Assembly: GCA_016713725.1 (NCBI GenBank)
Contig: JADJOO010000030.1
Location: 1-16,576, forward strand
Direction of reading: 5' to 3'
Source of the DNA: Pseudomonadota bacterium
GTDB lineage: Bacteria > Pseudomonadota > Gammaproteobacteria > Steroidobacterales > Steroidobacteraceae
DNA length: 16,576 nt
The notes beneath the pieces were generated by a model. That model saw nothing but the letters and a program-made list of their open reading frames with translations. It was not told where the DNA came from and did not search any database. The position numbers were made by a program, and so were the translations under genes. Below, in pieces: positions 6,424-13,344 of this stretch. Position 1 is the first letter of the stretch. The number at the start of each line of letters is the position of its first letter.

Positions 6424-9255
6424 ATGAAACCGCAGGTGAAGCCCGCAGCGGCGCCACGGGCGATCCCGCCCGCGATCCGGCTGCAGCTGAGCCAGAGATG
6501 GCGCGAAGCCTGGGATTCCATGTCGCTGTCGGGCCAGCTCAGGGTCGCCGTGATTGCTGTCGTCACGCTGACGATCCTGCTCGCCCAGCTCGCAATCGCG
6601 TCGTACCAGATCGTGGTGAACTACGTCCAGGCGCGCGACCACGTGGCGCAGGTCCCGAACGCGATTCTTGGGCACGACGGCGAACTCGGCAGGAGCGACA
6701 TTCTCGCTGGCGTGCAGGCGCAGCCCAGTGTGATTGCAGCGACATTGCAGCTGCCGACGGGCGACGTGCTCTGGACCTTCGATCGGAACGCACCCGATCC
6801 GGCCGCCGTCGTCACTTACGGCCGCGCGCCGCCGCTCACCGGGAACCGGATTACATGGTATGACCAGCACCGGCTCGACGCGAATCTGCACCAGACACTG
6901 ACGTACGTCGCCAAGGCCGCGCCGCAAGCCGCCGATTCCCCGGCCCAGCTCGGCCTTTTGATTGCCACACCGTCCACGTGGCGCGTGGCCCAACGACATC
7001 TCCAGCAGGCGCCGTTCGTACTGGCATTCGGCTGGGCGCTGGCGCTGCTCGCGGCCCGCCGGCTCAACCGTCAGGTGGTAGAGCCGCTCGAGCAACTCGC
7101 GAAAGCCACGCACATCGAGGGCCTGCGGGAAGGGGTTCAGTCGCAGGCCGGCCGGCGCGATAACGAACTGACCCGGCTCGCGGATAACTTCCACGCGCTT
7201 ACGGACCGGCTCACCGAGAACGAGCGCGAGATGCGCAACGTCCGTCTCGCGGCGCGCCAGCAGATCCTGGAGCGCACCCGCGACATCGAGATGCGACTGC
7301 TCAAGGCCGAGTCCGTGATGCGGTCGAAGGACCAGTTCCTGGCCAACATGAGCCACGAAATCCGCACGCCGATGAATGGCGTGCTCGGCATGGCCGAGCT
7401 GCTGGCAGACACGACACTCGACAAGCGCCAGCGACGCTTCGTCGACTCGATGCGCGAGGCAGCCGGCACGATGATGCAGATCATCAACGACATCCTCGAC
7501 GACTCGAAAATCGAGGCGGGCAAGATGGACCTCGTGTGCGAGCCGTTCGAGGTCCGCGACCTCGTCGAGCAGGCCGCGCAGCTTTACGCCGGGCGCGCCG
7601 AGACCAAGAAGGTCGAGCTGATCTGCCAGGTCGAACCGGGCGTGCCCGCAGTCGTGGTCGGCGACGCGCTGCGCCTGCGGCAGGTGCTTGGCAACCTGCT
7701 GTCCAACGCGGTCAAGTACACCGAGCGCGGTGAAATCCAGGTCCGCGTCGGGGTCGATGACCTTGCACACGGGAGCGAATGCCGCCTCCACTTCCGCGTC
7801 TCCGATACGGGTCCCGGCATCGAGGCCAGCCACCACGCGGCGGTCTTCGAGGCCTTCACCCAGCTCGAGAACGCGAACCGGGTTGGCGGGACCGGCCTGG
7901 GGCTGTCGATCGCGACCGGCCTGGTTCGCCTTCTGGGCGGCGAGCGCATCGACCTGCACAGCCAGGTCGGACATGGCAGTGCCTTTTCGTTCGCACTGCC
8001 GTTCGAGATCGCAGAGTCCGCTCCCGTGGCGGACAGCACCGAATTCAGGGGACTGCGTGCGCTCATCGTCGACGACATGGCGACGAGCTACATGTCCCTG
8101 CAGGAGGTGCTCGCCAGCTGGGGTGTCGAGGTCACCGTGGCCACGAGCGGACGCGCGATCGACAACCTGGTCAGCAGCGCGGCGCGGCTCGGGACTCCCT
8201 TCGACGTGATCCTGCTCGATCACGCCTTGCCTGACGCCACGGCCGAGGACCTGCTGCGGGCAATCCGGCTGGATTCCACCGCGCCGGAAACCTATGTCGC
8301 GCTGTTGAGTGCGTTCGACTTCGAGCCCCGTCAGGTCGGCGACCGGGCGGTACGGCCGGACGTCTGCATCGCAAAGCCCGTACGGCAGCAGCAGCTGCGA
8401 AACCTGCTGCGGACGGTGTGCGCGGCGCGCGACGGGAATGACGCAGACCAGGATCCGTCCGAGACGCCCGCCACGCGGGCCGACCAGTGTCTGGCGGGTC
8501 TGGGACTCAATGTGCTCGTCGCCGACGACAACGTGATCAACCGCGAAGTGGCCAGCGCCATGCTTGAGCAGCTGCGCTGTCGCGTCGTCATCGCAGAGGA
8601 CGGGCGCGCGGCCGTCGAGCACGGACGAACCGGCCATTTCGACGTCATCCTCATGGACTGCCAGATGCCGGTCATGGACGGCTACGCGGCAACCGCCGCG
8701 ATCCGGCGCGAGGAGAGCACCCGTGGAACATCCCCGACGACGATCATCGCACTGACCGCCAACGCGCTGACGCGGGACCGCGAGCGGTGCCTGGCGGCAG
8801 GGATGGATTCCTTCCTGGCCAAGCCTTTCACGCAGACGCAGCTCGCGCAGATTCTCCGGCCGGTCGCCGAAGCGCGCGGCACCATGCTGCCGCCTGGCCG
8901 CGTCGGGATTGTCGAACCGCCCGGTGGTCCGGAAGCCTGTGCAGCCACCTACGACGCAGCAGCCACGTACGACGCAGCATCCACAGACGACGCTCCCGAC
9001 CTGACTGCGACAGCAACCGTCACGCTGCTCGACTCCGTCTTGTTTGAAGAGGTCCTCGCACCCGGCGTTCCGGTTCTCGACGAGGAGCAGGTGCACGCGA
9101 TCCGGGGACTCGGTCGGCCGCAGATCTTAGAGCGCCTGTGCGACATGCTGTTCGCGTCTGCGCCGGAGGCGCTGCGCACTATCGACGCTGCGCTCGAGGC
9201 CGGCGAGCTCGAAGCGGCTGGGGCCGCGGCATTCGCTCAAGTCTGCCGCAAGTAA
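6424..9255 (+). CDS. Membrane hybrid histidine kinase with two receiver domains, Hpt cut by frameshift
   Basis: This inner-membrane sensor kinase (943 residues as read) begins with a cytoplasmic tail, then TM1 (about 38-60), a periplasmic CHASE8-like region (about 65-195), TM2 (about 197-212) and HAMP with coiled coil (about 213-300). HisKA carries phospho-acceptor His311 in FLANMSHEIRTPMNGV. The ATPase has its N box (NLLSNAVKY, about 424-432), DTGPGI (461-466) and GGTGLGLS (488-495). Receiver 1 (about 543-662) has DD 550/551, phospho-Asp 599 and Lys651; receiver 2 (about 695-812) has DD 701/702, Asp745 (LMDCQMPVMDG) and Lys800, so both look competent. After a repeat-bearing linker, an Hpt domain starts near 883 but the frame ends at TAA 9253. 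Hpt continues in the +1 frame to 9421; repairing one base would give about 998 residues. The layout resembles BarA/GacS-type phosphorelay kinases. The signal sensed is unknown. The REC-PAS-GGDEF-EAL gene follows, probably in one operon. Confidence 0.9.
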   Translation: MKPQVKPAAAPRAIPPAIRLQLSQRWREAWDSMSLSGQLRVAVIAVVTLTILLAQLAIASYQIVVNYVQARDHVAQVPNAILGHDGELGRSDILAGVQAQPSVIAATLQLPTGDVLWTFDRNAPDPAAVVTYGRAPPLTGNRITWYDQHRLDANLHQTLTYVAKAAPQAADSPAQLGLLIATPSTWRVAQRHLQQAPFVLAFGWALALLAARRLNRQVVEPLEQLAKATHIEGLREGVQSQAGRRDNELTRLADNFHALTDRLTENEREMRNVRLAARQQILERTRDIEMRLLKAESVMRSKDQFLANMSHEIRTPMNGVLGMAELLADTTLDKRQRRFVDSMREAAGTMMQIINDILDDSKIEAGKMDLVCEPFEVRDLVEQAAQLYAGRAETKKVELICQVEPGVPAVVVGDALRLRQVLGNLLSNAVKYTERGEIQVRVGVDDLAHGSECRLHFRVSDTGPGIEASHHAAVFEAFTQLENANRVGGTGLGLSIATGLVRLLGGERIDLHSQVGHGSAFSFALPFEIAESAPVADSTEFRGLRALIVDDMATSYMSLQEVLASWGVEVTVATSGRAIDNLVSSAARLGTPFDVILLDHALPDATAEDLLRAIRLDSTAPETYVALLSAFDFEPRQVGDRAVRPDVCIAKPVRQQQLRNLLRTVCAARDGNDADQDPSETPATRADQCLAGLGLNVLVADDNVINREVASAMLEQLRCRVVIAEDGRAAVEHGRTGHFDVILMDCQMPVMDGYAATAAIRREESTRGTSPTTIIALTANALTRDRERCLAAGMDSFLAKPFTQTQLAQILRPVAEARGTMLPPGRVGIVEPPGGPEACAATYDAAATYDAASTDDAPDLTATATVTLLDSVLFEEVLAPGVPVLDEEQVHAIRGLGRPQILERLCDMLFASAPEALRTIDAALEAGELEAAGAAAFAQVCRK
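8941..8994 (+). repeat. Three 18-bp imperfect tandem repeats inside the kinase linker
   Basis: Units 8941-8958, 8959-8976 and 8977-8994 share the pattern GCAGCCACSTACGACGCA; the third has diverged more. They are in frame and encode AATYDA, AATYDA and ASTDDA (residues 840-857) in the linker between receiver 2 and Hpt. Unit length is a multiple of three, so copy-number change would alter linker length without breaking the frame. Confidence 0.8.
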
Positions 9256-9421
9256 CCTCGGCGGACGACGGCTCGGCGAGCAGCTAGACGTGTTGGAGAA
9301 CGCAGTTCGCGAGCAAGCGGACCTGCAGGCCGCGCGTCGCGCTGCCTCCGGACTCAAACAGGCGTACGCGCAACTCGAATCTGCCCTCAGGGGCCAGGTC
9401 GAGCGCAGCACCGGGACGTGA
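9230..9421 (+). pseudogene. Out-of-frame C-terminal part of the kinase Hpt domain
   Basis: Reading from CAT 9230 in the frame one base ahead of the kinase gives 63 residues starting HSLKSAASNLGG, the classic Hpt phospho-acceptor motif (H-x-L-K-S), followed by the expected amphipathic helices and TGA at 9419-9421. The kinase frame instead reads AAFAQVCRK and stops. One extra G or C in the GGGGCCGCGGC tract (9220-9230) accounts for the break. No start codon or ribosome binding site fits separate translation. The next gene starts 49 bp later. The intact sequence and natural stop show that the domain was part of the kinase, and that the lesion is very recent, a sequencing error, or bypassed by frameshifting. 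Confidence 0.8.
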
Positions 9422-9470
9422 CCTGGATGAACCAGACTGATTGCTCAGTCCGCATGGAGATTTCGCACGC

Positions 9471-11678
9471 ATGGATCCGATCCACCTCACCACGATCCTG
9501 ATCGCGGACGACGACCCGTCGCACCTGTTGCTTGCCGAGGCCGCCCTTGGCGGTGCGGGGTTCGTAGTGCACACCGCCAACGACGGCGAAGAGGCGGTAC
9601 GGCAATTCGAGCCCACGCAGCCCGACTGCGTGATTCTTGACGTCAATATGCCGAAAATGACCGGGATCGAAGTCTGCCGTCGAATCCGCGAGCGCGCGGA
9701 CGGTCGGCTCCTGCCGATCCTGATGCTGACCGGCCGCAATGACATCGTGTCGATCAGCGACGCCTTTGCCGCGGGAGCGAGTGACTTCGCCCAGAAGGGC
9801 ATGAACCCGCGCCTGCTGGTTGAGCGGGTGCGATTCCTGCTGCGCGACCGCGCCATGCAGGACAATCTCTGGTCGAGTCGCTCCAAGCTGCTGCTGGCCC
9901 AGCGCATCGCGCGGGTCGGTCACTGGGAACTCACGCTCGATGGCAGGACCCTGGATATGTCGCCGATGGTGGGCCAGATCCTCGAACGCGACTCGCAGCC
10001 CATGGAGCGGTACGAATCATTCGTCGCGATGCTCGACCCTGCCGAGCAGATCCAGGCGCGACAGGCCTTCATCGCCTGTGCCACCGACAATAGCGGATTC
10101 AGCTCTGAACACCGCCTGCGAACGGCCGCCGGCAAAGATCTCTATATCCATCAGGAAGCGGAACTCGTCCAGGCTGCCGGCTCGGCTCACGCACACACGG
10201 TCCTGGTCACGCTGCAGGACCTCACCCGCCTGCGCCGGGCTGAAGACGCCGTGCGAACCCTGTCCTATTTCGACAGCGCCACGGGCCTGCCGAACCGCCG
10301 CTACCTCCTCGAACAGCTGTCGATCGCGCTCAAGGACCGCAAGCCCGGGATTGACCTCTGCGTGGCGGCCTTTCGCGTGCATGGACTCGACCGCATCGTG
10401 CACGCGCATGGCGCGGAACTCACGGACAAACTCTTGTCCGAAGCGGCTCGGCAAATCGGCGAGCACCTGGCCGAGGCCAGCGCTGGAGGGGGCACCACCC
10501 TGCTCAGGCACGTCAACGTCGCGACGGTGTGTCGCACCTCCGAGGCTGGTCTCGCGATGCTGATCCACAGTCACGAGCCCGTCGAAAACCTGTCGAATCT
10601 GATCTGCACGGCGTTGGCGCGCGTGAGCGGCCAACCGACGAATCTCGGGACCGAGTACCTGCCGGCCGTCAGCGCCGGCCTGGCGCTGGTCGATGGCGAC
10701 ACCACGGGCGCCGAGCAGTTGTTGATCAATGCACAGGCGGCGGCCGAACAGGCACGGGAACCGCGGTCCTGTGAACAATTCTCGCCGGTGCCGCTGGCTC
10801 GCTCGCGCAGGCGACTGGCGGTCGAGTCTGCGCTGCGGCGGGCAGTCGCTGCTGGCGAACTGCACCTCGCATACCAGCCCCGCGTAGCGAGTGACACGCT
10901 CGAACTCGCGGGCGTCGAGTGCCTGCTGCGCTGGGAGCATGCGCAACTTGGCCCGGTCGGACCCGACGAATTCGTGCCGATCGCCGAAGAAACGGGCCTC
11001 ATTGACCAGATCGGCGACTGGGCCCTCGATGAAGCCTGCCGGCAGGTTGCCTCGTGGCGCGCCCGCTTCGAGGACGACTTCTTCGTGTCGGTCAACGTGG
11101 CCGCGCGCCAGCTGCGCCAGCTGAACTTCGCCACCCGAATCCAGGCGGCGCTCAACAAACACCGGCTTCCGGCCGAGGCGCTCGAAATCGAGATCACAGA
11201 GTCGAGCGTCGTGCATGCTCCGCCGGAGGCCCGCCGCATGCTCGAGGCGCTCCGGCGCGAGGGCGTCCGGATCTCCATGGATGATTTCGGGACCGGCTAT
11301 TCCTCGTTCGGACAGATTCGCCGGTTGCCCCTGGACTGCGTGAAGCTGGGCCGGTCGCTCATGGCCGACCTGTACACCGACGTAGGTGCCCAGGGGGTCG
11401 CGGCGGCGGTCCTGGCGATGACGAGGACCCTGCGGATCCGCTCGGTGGCCGAAGGCATCGAGGACGCGGAGTCGCTTGAGATGGTGTGCTGCCTGGGCTG
11501 CGACGAGGTCCAGGGGTCATATATCTCGCCACCGCTCAAGGCCCGCGAATTCGCGGACTGGCTCGATGCTGGCGGCGCGGCCTCGCTCGCGCAGGGTCGG
11601 GTGGCCGAAATTTCGGCAGAGCTGGAGGCCTCACAGATCGAAGTCGGCACCACGCGACGGACTGTTGGCGAGCCGTGA
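9471..11678 (+). CDS. Response regulator REC-PAS-GGDEF(degenerate)-EAL, FimX-like c-di-GMP effector
   Basis: This cytoplasmic 735-residue protein has a receiver (1-125) with acidic residues 13-15, phospho-Asp57, Thr87 and Lys109; a PAS domain (about 135-255); a GGDEF domain (about 265-430) entered by FDSATGLPNRRYLL; and an EAL domain (about 445-700). The GGDEF active loop reads RTSEAGL (355-361), so it cannot make c-di-GMP. In EAL, the motif is ECL (483-485); Asn542, EITES (574-578), DDFGTGYSS (604-612), Lys625, Glu661 and Gln681 are kept, but the Asp of the KxD metal site is Gly627. Phosphodiesterase activity is therefore probably weak or absent while binding may persist. Start ATG 9471 follows GGAGA by 10 nt; an upstream TTG at 9441 lacks this. 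Domain order matches FimX, a c-di-GMP-binding motility protein, but with an intact receiver; orthology is not shown. It lies 49 bp after the kinase Hpt end and is its likely target. Confidence 0.9.
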   Translation: MDPIHLTTILIADDDPSHLLLAEAALGGAGFVVHTANDGEEAVRQFEPTQPDCVILDVNMPKMTGIEVCRRIRERADGRLLPILMLTGRNDIVSISDAFAAGASDFAQKGMNPRLLVERVRFLLRDRAMQDNLWSSRSKLLLAQRIARVGHWELTLDGRTLDMSPMVGQILERDSQPMERYESFVAMLDPAEQIQARQAFIACATDNSGFSSEHRLRTAAGKDLYIHQEAELVQAAGSAHAHTVLVTLQDLTRLRRAEDAVRTLSYFDSATGLPNRRYLLEQLSIALKDRKPGIDLCVAAFRVHGLDRIVHAHGAELTDKLLSEAARQIGEHLAEASAGGGTTLLRHVNVATVCRTSEAGLAMLIHSHEPVENLSNLICTALARVSGQPTNLGTEYLPAVSAGLALVDGDTTGAEQLLINAQAAAEQAREPRSCEQFSPVPLARSRRRLAVESALRRAVAAGELHLAYQPRVASDTLELAGVECLLRWEHAQLGPVGPDEFVPIAEETGLIDQIGDWALDEACRQVASWRARFEDDFFVSVNVAARQLRQLNFATRIQAALNKHRLPAEALEIEITESSVVHAPPEARRMLEALRREGVRISMDDFGTGYSSFGQIRRLPLDCVKLGRSLMADLYTDVGAQGVAAAVLAMTRTLRIRSVAEGIEDAESLEMVCCLGCDEVQGSYISPPLKAREFADWLDAGGAASLAQGRVAEISAELEASQIEVGTTRRTVGEP

Positions 11679-11701
11679 ACTTATGAGACCAGGGAGCCGG
11701 A

Positions 11702-13207
11702 TCACGACGTGACCTCCTCGAGGTACTTCGCTTCCGCGTAACGCAGCCAGGGCGCCGCGGACAGCGTGCGGCCCGTTGCGTCCTTGATCAGTTCCTGCGC
11801 GCCGACGCTTGCACCGCGGCCGTGCACGTTCTGCCGCAGCCACTCGAACAGCCCGCCGAAGCGGCCTTCCGCGATTTCCGCGTCGAAGTGCTCGCTCTGC
11901 GTCCGCAAGGTCTCGTGCAGCTGCGCGGCAATGAACGAGCCCAGCGCATACGAGGGGAAATACCCGAACTGTCCCAGCGCCCAGTGCGGGTCCTGCAGGC
12001 AACCCTCGGTATCGTTCGACGGGCGCAATCCGAGACGACGATCAAATCCGGCGCGCCACGCCTCGGGCAGGTTGCGCACCGGCATCGTCCCGTCAAAAAT
12101 CTGCTTTTCCAGGTCGTAGCGCAGCATGATGTGGACGGGATACGTGAGTTCGTCCGCGTCGGCGCGGATCGCACTGCGTCGCACGCGGGTGAGCGTGCGG
12201 TAGAGGTTCTCGACGTCCCACTGGGGACCGGTGCACCCCAGGTGTTTCTCGAGCAGCGGCCGCAGCCAGGTGAGGAACGACCGGCTGCGGCCAATGATCA
12301 TCTCGAGCAGCAACGACTGGCTTTCCTCCAGCGCCATGCCGCGGTCGCGACCCACCGGCTGGTCGCGCCATGCGGCTGGCAGGCCGAGGTCGTACATTGC
12401 CTGGCCGACTTCGTGCAGCACGCCCATCAGCCCAGTGAACGGATCATTGACGTCGTAGCGGGTGGCGATGCGCACGTCACCCCACACACCCTCCGTGAAT
12501 GCTCGACTGCTTTCGTCGAGGCGGCCGCGGTCGAACGGGAAGCCGATGACGCGCATCACTTCGTGCGCCAGCGCGCGTTGCTTCGATATGCTCACCTTGC
12601 CGACGATCGGCAGCGGCGGGCGTTCCGCCTGCAGTTCGATTGCCTCGCGGATCAGGTTAGGCAGGCGGCGGATCATGACCTTGAACAGCTGGTCGATGTC
12701 CGCGCTCAGGAAGCCCGGGCTGAAGCCGTCGATCAACGAGTCGTACGGCGCGAGCCCGAGTGCCTGCGACAGCACCTGGGCCTTGTCGCGGGTCAGCGCA
12801 ACCACTTCTTCGAGGTGCGGGGCGAAGAGTTCGAAGTTGTTCTCCTGGCGCGCTTCGAGCCAGCGCACTTCAGCGAGCGACGTGGCGCGCGCCAGGCGGG
12901 TGATCAGCATGAGGGGAGTGGCGATCGCGTGATCGCGTTCGCGGCGCATCTCGCGCAGGTTGGCGAGCTGCCAGTCCTCCAGCTGCGCCTGGTTCGCCTG
13001 CGCACGCTCGATCAGGCGCGACACCTTCGGTGACGTGAGCAACGCGTGGCCTTCGGAATCGAGCGCGGCGAGCTGTTCGCCGCGCACGTCGGCACTGCCC
13101 CGCGGCATCATCACGGCCGAATCCCAGCGCAGCAGGCTCGCCGCGCCATGGAACGCGTGAAGGCGGCGAAATTCCTGCTCGAGTTGCTGGTAAGGACTCT
13201 GTGCCAT
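11702..13207 (-). CDS. M32 (Taq-type) carboxypeptidase homologue with altered active-site histidines
   Basis: M32 enzymes are cytosolic zinc carboxypeptidases of about 500 residues; this product is 501 residues from ATG 13207. A longer frame from TTG 13261 adds 18 residues without support. Overall similarity is full length, including IRADAD (347-352) and GCLQDPHW (402-409). Other signature motifs are changed: HPF reads RAF (235-237), DxRxT reads DVRIA (244-248), HExxH reads HEVGQ (265-269) and HESQ reads EESQ (294-297). His265, the general base Glu266 and the third zinc ligand Glu295 remain, but the second zinc ligand (normally His, position 269) is Gln. Catalysis is therefore doubtful. The frame has no stops or shifts and normal composition, so it may be a maintained pseudoenzyme, a divergent subfamily or an early-stage pseudogene. 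It converges on the regulator gene with only 23 bp between stops, and no terminator is visible there. Confidence 0.88.
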   Translation of the reverse strand: MAQSPYQQLEQEFRRLHAFHGAASLLRWDSAVMMPRGSADVRGEQLAALDSEGHALLTSPKVSRLIERAQANQAQLEDWQLANLREMRRERDHAIATPLMLITRLARATSLAEVRWLEARQENNFELFAPHLEEVVALTRDKAQVLSQALGLAPYDSLIDGFSPGFLSADIDQLFKVMIRRLPNLIREAIELQAERPPLPIVGKVSISKQRALAHEVMRVIGFPFDRGRLDESSRAFTEGVWGDVRIATRYDVNDPFTGLMGVLHEVGQAMYDLGLPAAWRDQPVGRDRGMALEESQSLLLEMIIGRSRSFLTWLRPLLEKHLGCTGPQWDVENLYRTLTRVRRSAIRADADELTYPVHIMLRYDLEKQIFDGTMPVRNLPEAWRAGFDRRLGLRPSNDTEGCLQDPHWALGQFGYFPSYALGSFIAAQLHETLRTQSEHFDAEIAEGRFGGLFEWLRQNVHGRGASVGAQELIKDATGRTLSAAPWLRYAEAKYLEEVTS

Positions 13208-13294
13208 GGCCGGTCGCGGACGTTCTGCCGCTCCCCCGCGACTGCCGAAGAGGCCGCGCAATGCGCGGATGGAGTTGCCCCGGGGTCGGGCAGG

Positions 13295-13303
13295 ATTGTA
13301 GCA
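13295..13303 (-). promoter_or_regulatory. Possible extended -10 promoter for the M32 gene
   Basis: The minus strand reads TGCTACAAT, an extended -10 element, placing a start site near 13288 and a leader of about 80 nt. No clear -35 is present, but an A/T-rich tract (13326-13342, A6/T6 with five bases between) lies about 22 bp upstream and could act as an UP element. It sits in the 137-bp gap between the RND gene end and the M32 start, which otherwise shows nothing I recognise. A G-rich stretch about 23 nt before the M32 ATG is too far away to be a normal ribosome binding site. Confidence 0.4.
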
Positions 13304-13344
13304 AGCCGCCGGGTCGGGCCCGAAAAAATACTGTTTTTTACTTA

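Noticed and set aside
6355..9096. A 913-codon open frame antisense to the histidine kinase
   Set aside because: It mirrors the kinase codons in GC-rich DNA, shows no recognisable domain and lacks its own ribosome binding site; the sense frame has complete kinase motifs.
11822..13033. A 403-codon plus-strand frame and a 399-codon minus-strand frame (10017-11216)
   Set aside because: Both are antisense shadows of the M32 and REC-PAS-GGDEF-EAL genes and resemble no family.
13326..13342. A6/T6 inverted repeat after the RND stop as a terminator
   Set aside because: The stem is only A-T pairs; it looks more like an A/T-rich upstream promoter element for the M32 gene.
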